From NCBI RefSeq assembly GCF_007860075.1, contig NZ_SJPP01000003.1:744001-808000 (forward strand): a DNA stretch of 64,000 nucleotides. Direction: 5' to 3'. Shown piece by piece: positions 41,665 to 50,752 of this stretch. Source of the stretch: Symmachiella macrocystis. GTDB taxonomy: Bacteria; Planctomycetota; Planctomycetia; Planctomycetales; Planctomycetaceae. Position 1 is the first letter of the stretch. Each line of letters starts with the position of its first letter. A program made the position numbers and the translations under genes. The notes under the pieces were generated by a model, which worked only from the letters and a program-made list of their open reading frames with translations, had not been told where the DNA came from and made no database searches.

Positions 41665-42162
41665 TCAAATAATCGCGACCGCTTCGAATTCAATTTCCAA
41701 GCCGGGAATCGCCAATTCGGTCGTGCCTACCGCTGTCGAAGCCGGGTATGGTTTGACGAGATAGTCCTGGCGGACCTTGCGGTAGATCGGCAGGTCGCGG
41801 AGTAGGTGCACGAAAAACGAACGGATGATAACCACGTTTTCGAATCCGGCGCCCGCCTCTTTTAAAATTAAGCCGATCCGGTCAAAGGTCTGTCGCATCT
41901 GGGTTTCCATATCGGCATCCAGATCCTTTGGCCCCTGCCCCGAGACGAACACCAACCGTTGGCCTGCGGCGAGGATGCCGGGTGTATATCCCACATCGGC
42001 CGAAGGCGCGCCGTCTGGGTAGAGTCCCGTCCGCTTGGCGGCTACGTCGGCTGCGGCTGCGGATTGCGGTGACAAGGCGGCCAATGACCCGCCGGTCAGG
42101 CCCAACACCGCTCCGCTCAAAAAGTCGCGACGAGGATTCTCAGATGGTTGTTGCTGCTGCAC
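41665..42162 (-). CDS. Tat-exported Rid (YjgF/YER057c/UK114) family protein
   Basis: A 165-residue protein with a twin-arginine signal (NPRRDFLSGAVLGLTGG... SAAAADVA) followed by a Rid fold (LVFVSGQGPKDLDADMETQ, IGLILKEAGAGFENVVIIRSFF, AIPGLEIEFEAVAII). RidA enzymes that hydrolyse enamines/imines use an Arg in a 'PAR..V' motif near the C-terminus; here the site reads YPASTAVG, so the Arg is replaced by Ser. Deaminase activity is thus unlikely. Start GTG 42162 is favoured because AGCGGAG lies at a suitable distance; a TTG at 42168 is two codons earlier. The isochorismatase-like gene lies 38 bases upstream on the same strand. Confidence 0.85.
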   Translation of the reverse strand: MQQQQPSENPRRDFLSGAVLGLTGGSLAALSPQSAAAADVAAKRTGLYPDGAPSADVGYTPGILAAGQRLVFVSGQGPKDLDADMETQMRQTFDRIGLILKEAGAGFENVVIIRSFFVHLLRDLPIYRKVRQDYLVKPYPASTAVGTTELAIPGLEIEFEAVAII

Positions 42163-42199
42163 GGTCAATCTCCGCTAGGAATAGATGAGGTCTGTGTAA

Positions 42200-43333
42200 T
42201 TATCTCTCGTCGAGCTGAATCCATGAGCATTGGGTAATGAACTGATTCAGCGATGCATAGGAAATGTGGGCATTGGTGGCATACCGCGGCGTATCGTTTG
42301 CCGGGAAGGTGGCCAAGGTCGCATCTCCCACTAAAAAGACGTTGAAGTCGCGCGAGAGGTTTTCGTAACCAGCGGTTGTCGAACAGAAACACATATCTGT
42401 AGCATAGCCGGTTAAAATCACATGCTGTACGCCCTGGGCTTTGAGAAAGTCCCGCAGCCCGGGGTAACCATCATTGTCGTAGTAGACCACGTCGTCCAGA
42501 TCCACATCGACGGCGCTGCAGATGGGAATCGGGAGATCCCAGAAGCCCTCGTGGTTGTACTTCGCCGCCGCATCGATCCCGGGGAACTGCCGAAAATAGT
42601 CTTTGAATGCATGGTCACCGGAAATGGCGATTTCCGCGGGCAAGGGTTGGCCGCTGTAGTCGAAGTCCTGGAGAATCTTCCGTAAGGCAACCATTCCGGC
42701 GGCGTGTTCTTGGGCGGTCGGGCGATGCCGGATGCTGCGGTACACCGGCGTGTGCGCCGGGTGTTCGCCGCCGCGCATACTATAGAGCACTAAATTCACG
42801 CGGTCGCGTAATCGTTTTAGCAACGGATTGACGACCTCTGCGGTATGGCGGCCGGCGAGTTCGTTTTTCTCTACGGTACAAAAGTCAGCCACGCCAGCCG
42901 GCTCGGGCGTCTTCCAGCCTTGTCCATCGTCGATCCCCCAGGGATGGACCATGATCACAGCGGTCCGCTCCGCTAGAATTCGGTTAGGGACTTCGACAAT
43001 GCCACGGGCGTTGTAGGAAAATCGCCAGGCCCGCAAAGACAAGTCCGCGCCGGGTTCATCGATCAAGATGGGTGCTTCGAACCGTCGGGACTCGATCACC
43101 GGTGCGACGTAATCGGGATAGTCGGCCAACAGTGGTTGCGGATTTTCCAACGGCGTCAATTGATTGCGGTAGGTCCGCGCTTTGGCCGGTTGCGTTTCCG
43201 ACGCGTTGGCTTTGACGACGGTGGCCGGTGGATCGGCGGAGAGGCCGACTTGTCGTCCGGCACAAAAAGCGGCGACCAGCAACAGACCGCTCACGATGGA
43301 TACTTTGTGAAAACCAGTCAGGGGAGTTCTCAT
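42200..43333 (-). CDS. Exported isochorismatase-like cysteine hydrolase
   Basis: A 377-residue protein with an N-terminal hydrophobic segment (residues about 10-30, GLLLVAAFCAG), so it is exported or membrane-tethered. The catalytic domain occupies the second half. The nucleophile region is ILTGYATDMCFCSTT with C315, in the place of the family's Cys. VLYSMRGGEHPAH and AEIAISGDHAFKDY come before it. Relatives hydrolyse C-N or enol-ether bonds in small molecules (nicotinamide, N-carbamoyl compounds, isochorismate). The start overlaps the stop of the heparinase-like gene by one base (TAATG), so the two are translationally coupled. Confidence 0.82.
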   Translation of the reverse strand: MRTPLTGFHKVSIVSGLLLVAAFCAGRQVGLSADPPATVVKANASETQPAKARTYRNQLTPLENPQPLLADYPDYVAPVIESRRFEAPILIDEPGADLSLRAWRFSYNARGIVEVPNRILAERTAVIMVHPWGIDDGQGWKTPEPAGVADFCTVEKNELAGRHTAEVVNPLLKRLRDRVNLVLYSMRGGEHPAHTPVYRSIRHRPTAQEHAAGMVALRKILQDFDYSGQPLPAEIAISGDHAFKDYFRQFPGIDAAAKYNHEGFWDLPIPICSAVDVDLDDVVYYDNDGYPGLRDFLKAQGVQHVILTGYATDMCFCSTTAGYENLSRDFNVFLVGDATLATFPANDTPRYATNAHISYASLNQFITQCSWIQLDER

Positions 43334-45126
43334 TATTTTTGCTCCTGCAGCTGAGTCGGTGTTTTTTCAGGGGGCGGGGTCTGCGACGTGATTTCGATTT
43401 CCACAAGATCCTGATCGGGCTGCACGGTGACCGTCGGATAAACCATCGGCAGCGGATCGGCATATTTCATTCCAGCATAATGGGTTTTGGTCTCCACGAA
43501 ACCCCGCTCGTCAAAGTTGCTGATTGTTCCGGTTGAAATTGTCACCGTCGTTCCGTCCGGCCAGGAGAACGTATTTCCTTCGCGCGCCGGTTTTCCGGCC
43601 AACCACCACGTAAGTGGTTTGGTCGCTTGGCGGCGAATCTTCAAGCGGCCGGGCCGGTGCAGCTCGATTTTCTGTTCACCGATCCCCGCGGCTTTCGGCC
43701 CTACGCAGCGGATCTTCGCCAGTCGACCGTCGTCGGCCACAAGCATTTCTTCGATTGGCTCTGCGGGTTTATTAACGTCGTTAGTCTCTAGCATATCGAC
43801 CAACACCGGCCGCCCTCCGGCATGCACGATGAGGCCTCCTTTTTTGAAGCCCACAACGATATCCCCGGCGGTGTAGGAATCGCGCAGGTACGCTTCGTTC
43901 ACCTCCGGTTCAGGAAACTCGAAGGATCGCGGTAGATTCGGTTCAACGACAGCCGGGATGGTTGGGTCGTACCACAGGTAGACGTATCCACCAAAACTGA
44001 ACAGCAATTCCTCTTTTTTGGTCGGCGTGATATAGCGAGAACGTTGTAACCCGCCAAGTGATTCATCCCAGCCCGCTAGGTACTGATAGATCGGCCGTTG
44101 TTGCTCGCGGGCCAGAAAGACCAACACGGGGGACCAATAGTCGAGTTGCCCATACGATGGCCCAAACAGCACGTTGCGATTCGCTTCGTTGTACTGTGCT
44201 ATTTGCTGTAACGGTTGCCTTCCGGCGATGGCAGCCAACGCCATGCGGCCCGGAGTAGAATCGGGAAATTCGCGAAACAAGTCCCGCCCGGTGACGCGAC
44301 GTAGTGCATCCATAAAAAAGATGCGATAGTGGAGTGTGGAGGCCCAGAAATTTGATGTCTGGTCGCTTGTGCCGCTGGGCGTCAGTGCGTGCGGTAAGAG
44401 GTAATCGACGTGCTTTTGAATCATTTGCTCCAGCCACGCGTCGGCTGCGGGGACTTCGCCCAACAGTGCCAAGGCGACAATTCCTTGCGGAGCGGCATCG
44501 ACGCTACCGTGGTGTTTGTTGTACCCCGCACCAGCCGCGACCGGATCTTGGAAAAACTTGAAATAGGCACCACACACGGCGGTCAGGCAGTCGCGGACCT
44601 CTTGTCGTTCCGCTGCGGTCAGTTGGTCGTAGAGCAGATCGTAGCCAACGGCGAGACTTTTCATCACGCGGAGCACAGCGTAGGCCTTGCTGGCATCGGG
44701 TTTGTTGTCGGCTTCATGTTTCCAAACCCGGCTGCCGGCCAGCAACCAAGCTTTGGCCGATTCGAAATAGGGATCGTCGTCCGGATCGGACAACACCGAC
44801 GCAAAGGCCAGATGCTCGATGATCGCCATGTCGTGCATAGCAGCATAGAAGCGGTCGTATAGGTTTTCGTATTGGGGATCGTCGGCCAGCGTGGGAATCC
44901 ACTCTGTGCGGGGAGGTTGTTGCCGACACCAATCAGCGGAGCGAGTCAAGTTAGCCCAGATTTTCGCGTGCATCCCCGAATCGCGCAGCTTGCGCAATCG
45001 CGGTAGATCGGCCGCGGTGAAATACAGACGTGGGTGCTGCATCGATTTGGGTTCAGCCGCCTGCGGGTAAGAGGTTATCGTCAAGCAGATTGTGATTGCG
45101 AGCAGGACAACCAGGGAGTTTCGCAT
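43333..45126 (-). CDS. Exported heparinase II/III- or DUF4962-like polysaccharide lyase-type protein
   Basis: A 597-residue protein from ATG 45126, whose signal peptide is MRNSLVVLLAITICLTITSY ending about QAAEP. The frame is open to 45249 but that extension precedes the signal sequence. An N-terminal (alpha/alpha) toroid covers about 35-340 (HPRLYFTAADLPRLRKLRD, YDLLYDQLTAAERQEVRDCL, GYNKHHGSVDAAPQGIVALAL), then a beta-sandwich (VGFKKGGLIVHAGGRPVLVDM). This layout and the opening 'HPRLYFTAADLPRLR' match lyases acting on uronic-acid polysaccharides; candidate catalytic residues lie in the YNKHHG segment, but I cannot pick them safely. It is coupled to the isochorismatase-like gene and follows the DMF-amidase-like gene by 119 bases. 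Confidence 0.78.
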   Translation of the reverse strand: MRNSLVVLLAITICLTITSYPQAAEPKSMQHPRLYFTAADLPRLRKLRDSGMHAKIWANLTRSADWCRQQPPRTEWIPTLADDPQYENLYDRFYAAMHDMAIIEHLAFASVLSDPDDDPYFESAKAWLLAGSRVWKHEADNKPDASKAYAVLRVMKSLAVGYDLLYDQLTAAERQEVRDCLTAVCGAYFKFFQDPVAAGAGYNKHHGSVDAAPQGIVALALLGEVPAADAWLEQMIQKHVDYLLPHALTPSGTSDQTSNFWASTLHYRIFFMDALRRVTGRDLFREFPDSTPGRMALAAIAGRQPLQQIAQYNEANRNVLFGPSYGQLDYWSPVLVFLAREQQRPIYQYLAGWDESLGGLQRSRYITPTKKEELLFSFGGYVYLWYDPTIPAVVEPNLPRSFEFPEPEVNEAYLRDSYTAGDIVVGFKKGGLIVHAGGRPVLVDMLETNDVNKPAEPIEEMLVADDGRLAKIRCVGPKAAGIGEQKIELHRPGRLKIRRQATKPLTWWLAGKPAREGNTFSWPDGTTVTISTGTISNFDERGFVETKTHYAGMKYADPLPMVYPTVTVQPDQDLVEIEITSQTPPPEKTPTQLQEQK

Positions 45127-45245
45127 ATGGATGCAGCCCCTCAAGACAAAGTGGGCGATTGATAAACAACGGTAGCTTTGACGGGTTTGATCGTATCGCA
45201 AGGCTCGATGCCCTACCAGTTCTCCGACACCAAGCGCGGAGAACA

Positions 45246-46778
45246 TCACTGTTTTCCATCAATTGCCCGCTGGAGCAGATTGTGCGTAATCTGTTGGACG
45301 CGGGGATCGGGACCGTGGGGGCGACTGAAATGCGACCAGGGCAGCGTGTGTCCCGGCGGTGAGCTGAGTCCTTGCGCCCAAAAAATGGTGGCGGCGTTGA
45401 ATACGAAGTTGTCTTTGGGACCGGGATAGATCGTGGCTGTCCACTGTTGGGGGTTCTCGCCTCCTTGAAAAGCGGTTCCCGCGGCGACGATTTCCAAGCC
45501 GGGAATCTTGGCCGGCGCACCGTGGTATTCCCAACCGATCAATCCAGGAATTCGATCGCCCGCTTTGACGTTGGTTCCGGCGAAGATCCAATGCTCGGGT
45601 TTGGTAATCGTCCAGTCTCCCCCGCCATTCACCGGTTCGACATTTCGCGCCCCCATCAACAGGCCCTCGTCCGGGCCGTGTTCGGGAAACGGGCCGTGCA
45701 GTCGCTCGCGCAGGAGTGCGTAATCGTTCTTCGCCCCGTAGGGCCCTCCGCGAAAGATAATGCGATTCTCCCGCCCATCGCTGCTGGCGCGAAATGGCGT
45801 GACCCAACAGATGGAATTGCCCGAAAGAAACAATAAATCCACACCGGAATCTCGCATCTTCTCAACACTGCGAAACTGCCGAATGTCCCAGTATTCATCG
45901 TGCCCGACGCTGATAAAGGACTTGCATTTCAATCCATGTTCGGGGGTGAGCATGTCGCTGTTACAACAATATGTCACATCGTAGCCATGCTTTTCGAGCC
46001 AGTAGGCGAGTGGAAACTCCAAGGGCAAAAACTCGCCCGATCCGAATGTGAGCGGATCGTTGACTACGCCGTTGTATTGCGCTTCGCGGCCGTAGGGGCG
46101 ATCGAAACTGACGTCGGCCCACGGGCCTTGGACGCCTTTGGGATGCGTGTAGATCGAATAATTGCTCGGCCATTGGTTGTACGCTTGCCAGGTATTGTCG
46201 GAACATTGAAACAGAATATCCGCCGGGCGATCGTCGCGAACAACAAAGACTACGTAACTTTGCCAATACGGCCGGTCCGCTTCGGGAGGCAAGGTGGTCA
46301 AGCGGCCCAGATAGACGCCGCTCAACCAATCGTCGGGAATCGTCAGTTGTGTTGTCGCCGCCCAACGGCATTCATGCAGGTTCTTTTCTCCCGGCGCCGG
46401 GACGGGCTGCGTTTGCCCCTCGAACGGGCCGAGCGTGGTCATTAACCTAGCACCACGTCCGCTGTAATAGCCCATCCGGAAGACTTCGATTTTGAAAGGC
46501 TGCGGCGGATCGCTGGAGACCATGATTTCGATCGACTCGCCCGCTTTGACGCTTTGTCGCGTGCAATACCCTTCGATCCAGGGCGTACGATGCCCCTGAT
46601 TGTCGGGGCGCACGCGGGTCAATTGCCAATCGGTTGCGCCGGGGAGTTTGTTTTCCTCAACGATCAATGAGCGGCGCGATGCCGCCTCTGGTGTCTCCTG
46701 AGCGGAGGCCGGCAACGTCGTCAACAGCCCCGCGAATAGGCACGAAACGATCAGCATGGAAGACATCAGTTGACGCAT
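45246..46778 (-). CDS. Exported N,N-dimethylformamidase beta subunit-like protein
   Basis: A 510-residue protein with a signal peptide (ending about residue 27, ASAQE). The bulk matches the domain of the large subunit of N,N-dimethylformamidase: FRMGYYSGRGARLM, WLSGVYLGRLTT, FQCSDNTWQAYNQWPSNYS, VGHDEYWDIRQFRSVEKM and FLSGNSICW. In the known enzyme this subunit binds mononuclear iron through Tyr-Tyr-Glu side chains; the conserved HDEYWD and NTWQAYN segments contain suitable residues here. No small (alpha) subunit is nearby, so its substrate may differ from dimethylformamide. AGGAG nine bases before ATG 46778 supports the start. Confidence 0.82.
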   Translation of the reverse strand: MRQLMSSMLIVSCLFAGLLTTLPASAQETPEAASRRSLIVEENKLPGATDWQLTRVRPDNQGHRTPWIEGYCTRQSVKAGESIEIMVSSDPPQPFKIEVFRMGYYSGRGARLMTTLGPFEGQTQPVPAPGEKNLHECRWAATTQLTIPDDWLSGVYLGRLTTLPPEADRPYWQSYVVFVVRDDRPADILFQCSDNTWQAYNQWPSNYSIYTHPKGVQGPWADVSFDRPYGREAQYNGVVNDPLTFGSGEFLPLEFPLAYWLEKHGYDVTYCCNSDMLTPEHGLKCKSFISVGHDEYWDIRQFRSVEKMRDSGVDLLFLSGNSICWVTPFRASSDGRENRIIFRGGPYGAKNDYALLRERLHGPFPEHGPDEGLLMGARNVEPVNGGGDWTITKPEHWIFAGTNVKAGDRIPGLIGWEYHGAPAKIPGLEIVAAGTAFQGGENPQQWTATIYPGPKDNFVFNAATIFWAQGLSSPPGHTLPWSHFSRPHGPDPRVQQITHNLLQRAIDGKQ

Positions 46779-46853
46779 GGAAGTCTGCTCCTGGGTGTTT
46801 CCGTTAGTTTTATAGACGTTGTGGACCGCGCGGAAGCCGAACTGCAGTTGCAG

Positions 46854-49800
46854 TTATTTCTTGGGTAGTCCGACTAAAAACTCCAACAAGTCGGCCATTT
46901 GTTGCGGCGAGATTTTTTTCTCCAGACCTTCGGGCATCAAGGAGACGCCGGAGCTGGTGATCTCGTCGATATTTTGCCGCAGGATGGTTTCCTGTTGCCC
47001 TTCGGCGCGGCGGAGGGTGATGCTGGTGGCGGTTTCGTTGGCGATGATGCCCGTGGTGGTCCGCCCATCATCGGTGACGACGATGTAATCCAAAAAGTTT
47101 GGCGAGACCTCGCGATTGGGATCGAGCACGTGCACCAAGATCTCTCCTGCCGTCCGGTTTTTGATGGTTGCCAAATTCATTCCCACATCATGCCCTTGGT
47201 CTCCCAGGCGATGACAGGTGGTGCACTGGTTGCGAAAAACCGCCTCGCCCCGTTTGCTGTCCGCCGGCAAGCTGAGAGCGGTTTGGTAGGCGGCAATCAC
47301 TTCGTGCCGTGGACTGGGTTTGTCATTGGCGAATAACTTTTCGGCGCGAGCCTTGATCTTTGCATCACGATTTCTCAGCAGCAAACCACGGCGAATCGGC
47401 GGGATCTGCGCCAGCGGTATGTGGCCTTGCTCCAAAGCGTCCAGCAACGGGCCAATGCGTTCTGAGCGGGAGGAAAGCGCACCGACGACTTCATTGCGGA
47501 CCGATGGAGTCAGCTGCGTAAAACGTTCCAGCAAAATGCCGGTGATTTGCGGATTGACAAAACCGGACAACGTCTGCACCGCTGCCATCTGCAGCGACAA
47601 AGGTTGCCGCGGGTCGATCAACTGCTCCAGCACCGGTTTGACTTGTTCGAACTCACCATAACCCAACAGCCGCACGGCCTGAATGCGTTGTTCGACCGTC
47701 GCATCATCGAGGACCGCAATTTTTTCCGCATCGTCGAACAGTCGCGCAATCAGTTCGCTGGCTGGTTCGTTTTTATCTTTCCTGTAGTCTCCCAATCCAG
47801 CACGCGCCCGTTTCAGGCCGCTGCCCAGCGACGCGACCGTGTTGAGAGAAACGGAATCGGCGGCCGAACCAGTTTCCTTCGACAATGCGGCCAATAGACG
47901 GCGGACCTCGTCGGGACGATTGCGGGCGCCGATGATTTCAGCGAGTTGTGCAATCAACGGCGTGCCATTGCCGGCAGCAAAATCAGGATCGGCTAGCAGG
48001 TCGACCAGTACGGTAATTTCCTGGCCGGATAGCGACGCCAGCACCGCTGCGCGCGTCCATGGGTCTTCGACATCGCGTCTCGCGATACGCTCTAATGCGG
48101 CAGTGATGCGGGGATCGGTTTCCGCTTCTCCTAATGACAGCGCCGTCTGAAAGCGGACGCGAGCGTCATCATCGTCGGCAACGGCCAAGACTTGTGTGAG
48201 TAGTTTCGGCGAAGTTTTCAATCGATTCTCTGCCAGCAGCACCGCTTGCTCGCGTACGCGGGGTGAAGCGTCGGTTAATCCTTGCATGAGGTCGTCTTCG
48301 GTCAGCGCCTCTAAACCGTTCAGTGACCACAGTGCGTGCAAGCGGGCGAGTGGTTTTGAGCTTTCTCTGAGCATGTTGCGAAGCGGGTCGATGGCAGCCT
48401 TTTCTTGACGTTCATAAATCAGCCGGTGCGCCGTTTCCCGCCACCAGGAATTGGGATTCTCCAACTCAGCCACCAACTGCGCCGTCGTCGCAGTCCCCAG
48501 TTGCGGCCGCCGGTTGATGTCGTGACCCGGCGGGTACTGGGGGGGAGCAAGGCGATAAATCCGTCCGCGATCGCGTCCACTCTCTAGGTCGAGATGAGCT
48601 TTGATATCGTCGGGAATCGACCAGGGATGCTCGATCGTTTCCCGATACATGTCGAGCACATGCAAGGTGCCATCGGGGGCATTGACGAAATTCACTGGCC
48701 GGAACCAGTTGTCGGTCGATGCTAAAAACTCGACGTCTTGATTGGCGCGCTGGGCAACAAACGTTGGGCCCGCTGCATTGAGACGGTAATGCATGACCAG
48801 ATTGCCGGCGACTTCGGCGATGAAGGCGTTTCCGTAAAACTCCTCGGGATAGGCGGCTCCCCGGTAAATGGTGATACCGCTGGAGGAGGTCACAAACCCG
48901 GTGGCAACGCTTTCGCTGCGGGGGCTTTTGCGATTGGTATCAGCGGCCAGACGTTTTGCATTGATCACCCGCCACGGTTCAGGCGGGCTGATGCGAAATA
49001 CCTCGACGGCATCGCCGGCAATCGCGGCATCGTTGACCGCCTGTTGGACGGCGAGAAACGGATTCCGTGCCAGATAACGCCGCTGCAACACAATGTGCTG
49101 CGCGGGATTGCGAATGTTGCAGATAAAACGGTTGCCGAAATCATCAAAGCTGTTGCCAAACCGCGCTCCGCCCGAAATCACCTCGAAGGCATCGTCTACG
49201 GGATCGAGTCGAAAATCATTGCGACGCAGTGGTATTGGTTGGGCCGATGGTTCGTCCCCCGGCCGAATATTGCCGCCATTGCTCGAACCGGCAGCGTAGA
49301 TCTTGTGGTCCAACCCCCAGGCGAGATTGTTCATGACCGCTTGCACATTGAATTTGCGAAAACCAGTGAACACCTTACGACGAACATCGGCCTTACCATC
49401 GCCGTCGGTGTCCTTCAAGTACCACACATCCGGTGTCGCGGTGACGAACACGCCCCCTTTCCAAAATGCCAATCCAGTCGGCCAGGAGAGGTCTTCGGCG
49501 AAAATCACACTCTTGTCGAACCGACCGTCACCGTCGGTATCTTCCAAGGTTCGCACGCGGCCGATCGGCAATGACGTTTGTTCCTGCCAAGCGACATCTT
49601 TGTCGGTGCCGGTATACGGGTAGTCGCTCATCTCGACGACGTAGGCCTTCCCGTTTTCGTCGTATTGCATGGCGACGGGATCGGTGACGAGCGGTTCGGA
49701 CGCCAGCAGTTCCAGGCGAAACCCGTTCAGCAAGCGAAAGGTTTTTAGCGCCTTATTCGCTGGCGTGGGTTGGATCCGTGGCAACACCTCGGCCAGTGCC

Positions 49801-49898
49801 GGCGGTTCATCGGCGTTTAGTAATAATCTGCTTCCGCACAATGACACGGCGGCCAACAGCAGGCCGCAGGTGATCAGTTTCGAACGTCGACGTGTCAT
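46854..49898 (-). CDS. PVC-type membrane-bound dehydrogenase with HEAT-like repeats and haem c domain
   Basis: A 1,014-residue exported protein from ATG 49898 (GGAG upstream; signal peptide with SKLITCGLLLAAVSLCG). Residues about 50-450 are a beta-propeller of the 'putative membrane-bound dehydrogenase' type (DPVAMQYDENGKAYVVEMSDYP, TLEDTDGDGRFDKSV, NAPDGTLHVLDMYRETIEHPW). A middle region of about 460-860 is HEAT-like helical repeats (VREQAVLLAENRLKTSPKLL). The C-terminal haem-binding domain has CTTCHRLGDQGHDVG near 890. These are very common in planctomycetes and are thought to oxidise carbohydrates or alcohols, passing electrons to haem; no substrate is established. A longer frame to 50030 lacks a ribosome site and overlaps the next gene. 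Confidence 0.9.
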   Translation of the reverse strand: MTRRRSKLITCGLLLAAVSLCGSRLLLNADEPPALAEVLPRIQPTPANKALKTFRLLNGFRLELLASEPLVTDPVAMQYDENGKAYVVEMSDYPYTGTDKDVAWQEQTSLPIGRVRTLEDTDGDGRFDKSVIFAEDLSWPTGLAFWKGGVFVTATPDVWYLKDTDGDGKADVRRKVFTGFRKFNVQAVMNNLAWGLDHKIYAAGSSNGGNIRPGDEPSAQPIPLRRNDFRLDPVDDAFEVISGGARFGNSFDDFGNRFICNIRNPAQHIVLQRRYLARNPFLAVQQAVNDAAIAGDAVEVFRISPPEPWRVINAKRLAADTNRKSPRSESVATGFVTSSSGITIYRGAAYPEEFYGNAFIAEVAGNLVMHYRLNAAGPTFVAQRANQDVEFLASTDNWFRPVNFVNAPDGTLHVLDMYRETIEHPWSIPDDIKAHLDLESGRDRGRIYRLAPPQYPPGHDINRRPQLGTATTAQLVAELENPNSWWRETAHRLIYERQEKAAIDPLRNMLRESSKPLARLHALWSLNGLEALTEDDLMQGLTDASPRVREQAVLLAENRLKTSPKLLTQVLAVADDDDARVRFQTALSLGEAETDPRITAALERIARRDVEDPWTRAAVLASLSGQEITVLVDLLADPDFAAGNGTPLIAQLAEIIGARNRPDEVRRLLAALSKETGSAADSVSLNTVASLGSGLKRARAGLGDYRKDKNEPASELIARLFDDAEKIAVLDDATVEQRIQAVRLLGYGEFEQVKPVLEQLIDPRQPLSLQMAAVQTLSGFVNPQITGILLERFTQLTPSVRNEVVGALSSRSERIGPLLDALEQGHIPLAQIPPIRRGLLLRNRDAKIKARAEKLFANDKPSPRHEVIAAYQTALSLPADSKRGEAVFRNQCTTCHRLGDQGHDVGMNLATIKNRTAGEILVHVLDPNREVSPNFLDYIVVTDDGRTTTGIIANETATSITLRRAEGQQETILRQNIDEITSSGVSLMPEGLEKKISPQQMADLLEFLVGLPKK

Positions 49899-49966
49899 CA
49901 GCAGTTTTCTCCAATCAAACGTGGGGAACGTCAGTCTCTCGTCACGGTGTTGCGAGCCGCCGTGTG

Positions 49967-50752
49967 TTATTCCGTTTTCGCCAGCAACCTGTGCGGATTG
50001 TCCTCGCAGATCGCCTTGAGTTGAAACCAACCCAATTCCGATTCTTTGAGTTTGAGCAGGGCGGCGTCAAAATTGAAAAAGGGAAAATGCGAGCCAAACA
50101 ACACGCGACGCAACGGAACTTTTTTGAGCAGTTTTTCGATCCCACCCGCACCTTCCAGCATGGCGATTTCGAAATAAATATTTTCCGCCGCTGCCAGTTG
50201 GTCGATTTTTGTGAGCGGCAAACTGCGAAAGGTATTGAGCATGACCAACCGCAATTTCGGCAGTTTCTCCAAGAGCCCCACCAGCGGAGCGGGATCGACG
50301 TGCGGAACTTGCAGCAAGGGATGTTGCGTCCGTTCGTCTTCCATGCTGAGTGCCAATTGGACAATCAATCCCCGTTCCGTGGCTAGGTTCAACAATCGCG
50401 CGAACCGTGGGTCATCGAGTTTGTAACCGTGATAGTTGGGATGCAAACGGATCCCCGGCATTCGATAATCCTCAGCACAGCGCCGCAGATCCTCTTGCCA
50501 ATCGGGCAGCGTGGGATTAACCGAACCGAATGGCAATAACAGTCCGTCACCGTTCGTACGGCAATCGTCTACAAGCCGTTGATTCACACCGGCGATATCG
50601 TGATGCAGCAATCCGTCAAAACTGCCGGCCCAGGCTTGTGTCACTCCTTGGCGTCGCAGCATGGCGACCAGCTGCCGCGTCTCATCGCCCGGCAACCGGC
50701 GGAACGGCCAGCGCGACAGGTTCACATTTGTATCGACCAGAGCGTTCTTCAA
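49967..50752 (-). CDS. Amidohydrolase-2-like protein with altered metal site
   Basis: A 261-residue TIM-barrel protein of the amidohydrolase 2 type, without signal peptide. The usual metal-binding 'DxHxH' at the end of strand 1 reads D7-T-N9-V-N11 here (VDTNVNLSRWPFR), so both histidines are replaced by Asn. The late Asp motif 'YGSDFP' reads FGSHFPF, with His in place of Asp. RLHPNYHGYKL is retained. It may be inactive, or use a different metal arrangement. It starts with TTG 50752 overlapping the stop of the upstream amidohydrolase gene by four bases, and AAGGGG is eight bases before. Coupled to the gene at 50749, suggesting that the two proteins work together. Confidence 0.75.
   Translation of the reverse strand: MKNALVDTNVNLSRWPFRRLPGDETRQLVAMLRRQGVTQAWAGSFDGLLHHDIAGVNQRLVDDCRTNGDGLLLPFGSVNPTLPDWQEDLRRCAEDYRMPGIRLHPNYHGYKLDDPRFARLLNLATERGLIVQLALSMEDERTQHPLLQVPHVDPAPLVGLLEKLPKLRLVMLNTFRSLPLTKIDQLAAAENIYFEIAMLEGAGGIEKLLKKVPLRRVLFGSHFPFFNFDAALLKLKESELGWFQLKAICEDNPHRLLAKTE

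Noticed and set aside
48738-49574. 278-codon plus-strand frame antisense to the PVC haem protein gene
   Set aside because: Complementary to a conserved propeller domain; composition typical of an antisense shadow.
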